From positions 1-44,477 of the forward strand of contig NZ_SPQP01000032.1 in the NCBI RefSeq assembly GCF_004571075.1: a stretch of DNA of 44,477 nucleotides. The letters run 5' to 3'. Below the pieces are notes generated by a model. It saw nothing but the letters and a program-made list of their open reading frames with translations. It did no database searches and was not told where the DNA came from. This document shows, piece by piece, positions 40,256 through 44,477 of the stretch (positions are counted from its first letter, which is position 1; each line of letters starts with the position of its first letter). The translations under genes and the position numbers were made by a program. The stretch is from Blastococcus sp. TF02A-35. Its GTDB lineage: Bacteria; Actinomycetota; Actinomycetes; Mycobacteriales; Geodermatophilaceae.

Positions 40256-42069
40256 TCCGTCGGCATGACCGGCCAGTCCTCGGGGCGCGGGTAGTGCGTG
40301 AGCCCGAAGGTGTGCCAGAGGACGACGTCGGCGTCCTCCAGCGGTGCGTCGCCGGCCACGAAGGACGGCAGCCCGCCGTCGCCCGGGTGCTGGTTGACGA
40401 AGTCGCCGGCCGCGTACTTCTCGGCCGGGTCGTACTCGGTCACCCACAGGCTCTTCGTGGAGAAGGCCGCCCGGGACGCCACCGAGGAGGAGTCCGCGGC
40501 CAGCAGCACGGGGGAGGCCTCCGGGTGGAGCGCGTAGCCGACCGGCTGGCCGAGCCGGTTGGTCTTCGACGGGTTGACCACGTGCCAGGTGCGCCCGACG
40601 GTGGCGTCGGTGACCCGAGCGGCCTCCGACTCCCGGGTCAGGGGCGTGAGCCTCCGGGTGAAGGCGTTGCCGTACGGGTTGGTGTCGCTGACCGGCATCC
40701 GGACGGCGTCCACCTCGTGCACCGTGTTGCCGACGCCGTCGACGGCCATGTCCAGCCGCGCGGAGAAGAGGTGCTGGTGGAAGGGCGCGCCCAGGCCGGG
40801 GGCGATCTCGGTGGCGTACGGGTGCTCCTCCCCGCGGTAGGCGGAGGTGAACACGATGCCGGTGGCCTTGCTCTCCAGCTGGATCGTGCCGTCGGTGTAG
40901 AGGTACCAGTAGAAGCCGTAGTCGTAGTTGCCGATCGTGGTGAAGAAGCTGATCACCAGCCGGCGCGACCGCCGCGTCTCGACCATCCCGTTGAAGATGT
41001 CGGTGTGCTTCCAGGCCACGCCGTAGTCCTCCTCGTGGAGGCAGATGGCGTTGCGGATGACCCGCGGGGCGCCGTCCTCGTCGGCGAGCGTGGCGTCGAA
41101 GTAGTGGATCTCGCCGAGGCAGTCGCAGCCCAGCTCCAGCGAGTTCGTGTACCGGGCGAAGAGGTACTCGCCGGTGTCGAAGTAGTTCTGCCAGAACCGG
41201 ACCGGTGAGGGGTCGGCGTAGGGCACGACCATCTCCGAGATCGAGGCCCGGTGCACGACCGAGCGGCCGTCGATCGACAGCTGGTTGAGGGTCAGCCCCT
41301 CGCGGGCGTCGAAGCCGACGCGGAACTCCCAGCCGGCCCAGCGGACGACGTCGTCGTCCGCGGTGAAGCTCGGCCCCTCGGGCTGGGTGATCTCGATCGG
41401 CTTGAGGTCGCGGACGGCGTGCGGGTGGGTGGCCTGGTCGAGGTCGGCCCGCTCCACCGGCACCGGCAGGTCGAAGTGGTCCTGGACGTCGATGGCCACG
41501 CCGCGGGTGATGTCGACGAAGGCGACGACGCCGTCGACCGGGTGCGCCCAAGGCAGGTCGGCCGGGTCGGCCTGGTGGAAGCCGAGCACGCGGACGATGC
41601 GGTGGCCGTGCTCGTCGGGGAAGTAGGACCCGGCCGACAGCGGCACGCTGCGCACGTCGGCGACGTCCAGCCCACGCTTGGCCATGGCCGAGACCCACCG
41701 CTCGTCGGCGGCCAGGATCGGCTCGATGTCCTCGAACTCCGCGTCGAGGATCGGCACCTGCCCGTCGACCAGGGCGTCGATGACGTCGTCCCGGACGACG
41801 GCGCCGCCGGTGACCGAGACGGTGACGTCGCGGCCGTGGCCGGTGGCGCGGTCGAGCAGCAGCATGCGCACCTTCCGCTCGACCGGGTCGCCGGGGGAGA
41901 AGGCGAGGACCTCGCGCTTGTGCGGCTCCTCCAGGCCGACGTAGACGAACTTCGTGCGCTCGGCGACGAGGCCGGCGTCGCGCGCGATCTCGGTCGCGGC
42001 GGTGATCTCCTCGGCGGTGAGCCGGGACAGCGGGTGGGTGGCGGTGGTGACCGGCGCGGTCATGGTCAT
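40144..42069 (-). CDS. Copper-containing primary-amine oxidase
   Basis: This 641-residue enzyme oxidises primary amines to aldehydes, ammonia and hydrogen peroxide. The numbering equals that of Arthrobacter globiformis amine oxidase as I recall it: base Asp298 in NYFDTGEY, Tyr382 in TIGNYDYG, which becomes topaquinone, and copper ligands His431 and His433 in HQHLFS and His592 in GLTHYPRPEDWPVM. The ATG at 42069 has an AGGAG site 9 bases upstream. The gene follows an APC permease gene by 20 bases and overlaps a small membrane protein gene. The peroxide product could in principle serve the P450 peroxygenase in this window, but they are 22 kb apart. Confidence 0.95.
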   Translation of the reverse strand: MTMTAPVTTATHPLSRLTAEEITAATEIARDAGLVAERTKFVYVGLEEPHKREVLAFSPGDPVERKVRMLLLDRATGHGRDVTVSVTGGAVVRDDVIDALVDGQVPILDAEFEDIEPILAADERWVSAMAKRGLDVADVRSVPLSAGSYFPDEHGHRIVRVLGFHQADPADLPWAHPVDGVVAFVDITRGVAIDVQDHFDLPVPVERADLDQATHPHAVRDLKPIEITQPEGPSFTADDDVVRWAGWEFRVGFDAREGLTLNQLSIDGRSVVHRASISEMVVPYADPSPVRFWQNYFDTGEYLFARYTNSLELGCDCLGEIHYFDATLADEDGAPRVIRNAICLHEEDYGVAWKHTDIFNGMVETRRSRRLVISFFTTIGNYDYGFYWYLYTDGTIQLESKATGIVFTSAYRGEEHPYATEIAPGLGAPFHQHLFSARLDMAVDGVGNTVHEVDAVRMPVSDTNPYGNAFTRRLTPLTRESEAARVTDATVGRTWHVVNPSKTNRLGQPVGYALHPEASPVLLAADSSSVASRAAFSTKSLWVTEYDPAEKYAAGDFVNQHPGDGGLPSFVAGDAPLEDADVVLWHTFGLTHYPRPEDWPVMPTDYSGFTLKPVGFFDRNPALGIPRSTSSHCAADTGHCS

Positions 42070-42089
42070 GAGCGGGAACTCCTGAGGGG

Positions 42090-43550
42090 TCAGCGGGACA
42101 GCGGGACGTCGGGGCGGAACCGGTGCAGCACCGGGCCGGCGAGCAGGGTGAGCAGCAGCAGGACGCCGGCACCGGCACCGAGGGCGGTCGAGCCGCCCAT
42201 GAGCAGGGCCAGGTTCTGCAACAGGACGACCAGGACGGCGGCGAGGCCGAGGAAGCCGAGCGCGGGGGCGACCAGCGTCTGCCAGGGCCGGGTGTCGACG
42301 CGGGTGCGGCGGAAGAAGACGAGCACCGCGGCGCAGGTGAGGAGCATCAGCCCGACGATGCCGACGGTGGCGATGCCCGACAGCCAGGTGAAGACCTCGA
42401 GCACCGGGTCCAGGCCGGCCAGCGCGCAGACCACCATGAGCGCGACGCTGATGACGGTCTGGGTGAGCGAGGCCGAGCTGGGGGAGGCGTGCCGGGTGTG
42501 GGCGTTGCCGAGGCCGCTGTGCAGCACCCCGGTGTTGCCGAGGTTGAAGTAGTAGCGGGCCAGCACGTTGTGGAAGCTCAGCGCGCAGGCGAACAGGCTG
42601 GTGACGAGCAGGACGTTGAGGACGTCGGCGGCGAGGGTGCCGAGGAAGACCTCCGTCGTCTCGACGACCATGCTGCCCGGGTCGGCGGCGGCCCGCTCCA
42701 GGGCGCCGGCGTCGCCCCAGGCGCTGACGATCGCCCAGCTGGAGACGGAGTAGAAGACGCCGATGACCGCCAGCGACAGGTACGTGGCGCGGGGGATCGT
42801 GCGCTGCGGGTCGCGGGCCTCGTCGCGGAAGACCGCGGTCGCCTCGAAGCCGATGAAGCCGGCGATGGCGAACATCAGGCCCAGGGCAGGGGAGCCGGAG
42901 GTGATCTCCGCCAGGTCGACGATGCCGCCGGAGAGGCCCTCCTCGCCGCCGCCCTGGCCGACGATGGCGACGTCGAGGACGACGACGATCGCCACCTCGG
43001 CGACCAGCAGCAGCCCGAGCACCTTGCTGGACAGGTCGATGTGCCGGTACCCGAGCCAGCCGATGACCGCGACGACGGCGAGGCTCCACGCCCACCACGG
43101 CGGCGAGGCGACCCCGTAGCGGGCGAGCAGGTCGGCGATCGCCTGCCCGACGAAGCCGAAGACCGCGCCCTGGATGGTGATGTAGGTGAGCAGGGCCAGC
43201 ATCGCCGCCCCGAGCCCCGTGCCCCGGCCCAGCCCACGCTGCACGTAGGAGTAGAAGGCGCCGGCCTGCGGCACGTGCGGGGTCATCGCGACGAACCCGA
43301 CGGCGAACAACGCCAGGATCACCGCGCTGATCGCGTAGCTGGCGGGGAAGCCCGCGCCGTTGCCCGCGACGATGCCGATCGGCACGGCGCCGGCGACGAC
43401 GGTCAGCGGGGCGGCCGCGGCGACGACCATGAAGACGATCGCGCTGACGCCGAGCGAGCCGGTGAGGTTGCGGGTGGCGACGTCGGGGGTACGGGGGCTG
43501 ACGCCGGCAGCCGGCGGCGCGCCGGTGGCGGGCGGGTCGGAGATGGCCAT
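42090..43550 (-). CDS. APC family amine/amino acid permease
   Basis: This 486-residue transporter has about 12 hydrophobic segments. VSAIVFMVVAAAAPLTVV, GFIGFEATAVFRDEARDPQRTIPRATYLSL and the LLVTSLFACALSFHNVLARYYF segment are typical of amino acid/polyamine/organocation carriers. It likely brings amines to the downstream copper amine oxidase, which is 20 bases away and on the same strand. The ATG has an AGGAG site. A divergent second APC permease gene suggests a shared control region (43551-43776). Confidence 0.92.
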   Translation of the reverse strand: MAISDPPATGAPPAAGVSPRTPDVATRNLTGSLGVSAIVFMVVAAAAPLTVVAGAVPIGIVAGNGAGFPASYAISAVILALFAVGFVAMTPHVPQAGAFYSYVQRGLGRGTGLGAAMLALLTYITIQGAVFGFVGQAIADLLARYGVASPPWWAWSLAVVAVIGWLGYRHIDLSSKVLGLLLVAEVAIVVVLDVAIVGQGGGEEGLSGGIVDLAEITSGSPALGLMFAIAGFIGFEATAVFRDEARDPQRTIPRATYLSLAVIGVFYSVSSWAIVSAWGDAGALERAAADPGSMVVETTEVFLGTLAADVLNVLLVTSLFACALSFHNVLARYYFNLGNTGVLHSGLGNAHTRHASPSSASLTQTVISVALMVVCALAGLDPVLEVFTWLSGIATVGIVGLMLLTCAAVLVFFRRTRVDTRPWQTLVAPALGFLGLAAVLVVLLQNLALLMGGSTALGAGAGVLLLLTLLAGPVLHRFRPDVPLSR

Positions 43551-43569
43551 GCGGTCTCCTGGGTCCGGC

Positions 43570-43587
43570 GGCGCCGGGGTCGGCGCC
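43570..43587. promoter_or_regulatory. Inverted repeat in the divergent permease control region
   Basis: GGCGCCG (43570-43576) and CGGCGCC (43581-43587) are exact inverted copies around GGGT. There is also an 8-bp palindrome GAACGTTC at 43639-43646. Either could be an operator for the divergent permeases, but hairpins of this size are common in such GC-rich DNA. Confidence 0.3.
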
Positions 43588-43776
43588 GTTCGGTGCAGGA
43601 CCCTGGTCGCGGGACTTTGCCGCTGCGTCTCCGCCGGCGAACGTTCCAGCACCGCCGAGTGCGGCGGGACGGGAACCGCCTTCTCATCCGCGTGCACGCG
43701 CCGAGCACAGGGCCGAAACACCGGCGCAACGGTCGGCTGCAACCGTCGGCGGGTCGCCGACCGCCGAGGAGTGCCC

Positions 43777-44477
43777 GTGCCGCCTGCCGCTCTGCTCTCG
43801 CGGGTGTCCCCGGTCGCCGGGCTCCACCGACGGCGGCTGAGCTTCCTCGAGGTGCTGGCGCAGTCGGTGTCGGCGCTCGCGCCGTCGGCCGCGGTGGTGA
43901 CGGTGCCGGCGATCATGTTCGCCGCGAGCGGCGCGGCCGCGCTGCCCGCCGTCGTCGTGGCGACGGTGCTCGTGCTGCTGGTCGGCTGGTGCGTCACCCA
44001 GTTCGCCCGCCGGATGGCCGCCGTCGGCGGGGTCTACAGCTACACCGCCAAGGGGCTCGGACCCTCGTGGGCGCTGGTCGGCGGCTGGTCGCTGGCCATC
44101 GGCTACGCCGCGGTGTCGATGTCGGCGATGGTCGGCTGCGCCCTGTACCTGCGGGCGCTGCTCGGGCTCTCCGGCCCCGGCGTCCTGGTCGCCCTCGTGC
44201 TGGCGGTCGGGGTGCTCGCCGGGTGCAGCACGGTGCGCGGGATCCAGCTCTCGGCACGGCTGGCGCTGGCCCTGGAGGTGGTGTCGATCGCGCTGGTCGT
44301 CGTCGTGCTCGGGGTGCTGCTGCTGGCGGCCGACGGCGGCCCGGGGACGGCGGCTCCCGTGGTGGACGGCGACGCGCGGTGGGGCGGGCTCGCGGTCGGC
44401 GTCGTCCTCGGCGTCGTCGGTTTCATGGGCTTCGAGAGCGCCGGGACGCTGGGCGTGGAGGCGCAGCGCCCGCTGGT
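43777..44477 (+). CDS. APC family permease (3' end outside window)
   Basis: The visible 233 residues form six or seven hydrophobic segments with LSFLEVLAQSVSALAPSAAVVTVP and RRMAAVGGVYSYTAKGLGPSWALVGGWSL, which are typical of APC superfamily carriers. GTG 43777 is chosen because GAGGA lies 6 bases upstream; GTG 43771 directly follows that site and is less likely. It is divergent from the amine permease and may take up a related substrate. Confidence 0.88.
   Translation, partial: MPPAALLSRVSPVAGLHRRRLSFLEVLAQSVSALAPSAAVVTVPAIMFAASGAAALPAVVVATVLVLLVGWCVTQFARRMAAVGGVYSYTAKGLGPSWALVGGWSLAIGYAAVSMSAMVGCALYLRALLGLSGPGVLVALVLAVGVLAGCSTVRGIQLSARLALALEVVSIALVVVVLGVLLLAADGGPGTAAPVVDGDARWGGLAVGVVLGVVGFMGFESAGTLGVEAQRPL

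Overview
The window is very GC-rich, uses many GTG and TTG starts, and carries several genes with a TANNNT-like hexamer ending 6-7 bases before the start codon (leaderless promoters). Together with HelD, DUF222/HNH, DUF1206, mycothiol-type DinB and GlxA proteins this points to an actinobacterium, probably of the Geodermatophilaceae (Blastococcus, Geodermatophilus, Modestobacter). That placement is an inference from gene content and style, not from a marker gene. Most of the window looks like ordinary chromosome; I see no phage, insertion sequence, tRNA, rRNA or CRISPR array.

Left part (1-14,200): a DEAD-box RNA helicase cut by the window edge; a GlxA/AraC-type regulator divergent from an MFS carrier; a metallo-beta-lactamase-fold hydrolase; a GMC alcohol oxidoreductase and aldehyde dehydrogenase operon with a promoter and a candidate operator; an RsbW-like ATPase; a small unknown gene preceded by a possible leader peptide and attenuator-like hairpin; a STAS anti-anti-sigma protein; a thiolase and ketoacyl reductase pair; and two adjacent DUF1206 membrane proteins.

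Middle part (14,300-28,300): a membrane protein with a cysteine-rich tail; a predicted macro-like/SIR2 NAD-consuming protein; a CYP152 fatty-acid peroxygenase that has His where the alkene-forming enzyme OleT has His85; an HelD helicase; a 35-residue zinc-ribbon microprotein overlapping a hemerythrin-like gene; an rsbQ gene overlapping a PAS-GAF-GAF-PP2C phosphatase gene (an rsbQP-type energy-stress module); a GIY-YIG-like protein; and two overlapping acyl-CoA dehydrogenase genes that look like a heteromeric enzyme, preceded by a perfect 14-bp palindrome.

Right-centre (28,350-35,550): an acidic-repeat lipoprotein, a two-domain ABM-like protein, a DUF222/HNH protein, and then the most unusual part of the window. 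Three tandem copies of a two-gene cassette each encode a lipoprotein and a secreted PKD-like protein overlapping by ATGA. The cassette ends (promoter plus lipoprotein N-terminus, and PKD C-terminus) are nearly identical between copies. The contiguous middle, covering the lipoprotein C-terminus and the secreted protein N-terminus, has diverged strongly.

Right end (35,600-44,477): an acyl-CoA synthetase and an F420-type LLM oxidoreductase; small proteins of unknown role; a DinB/mycothiol-type gene whose 3' end appears lost; and a catabolic module of an APC permease, a copper amine oxidase and a small membrane protein, with a second APC permease divergent and cut by the window end.
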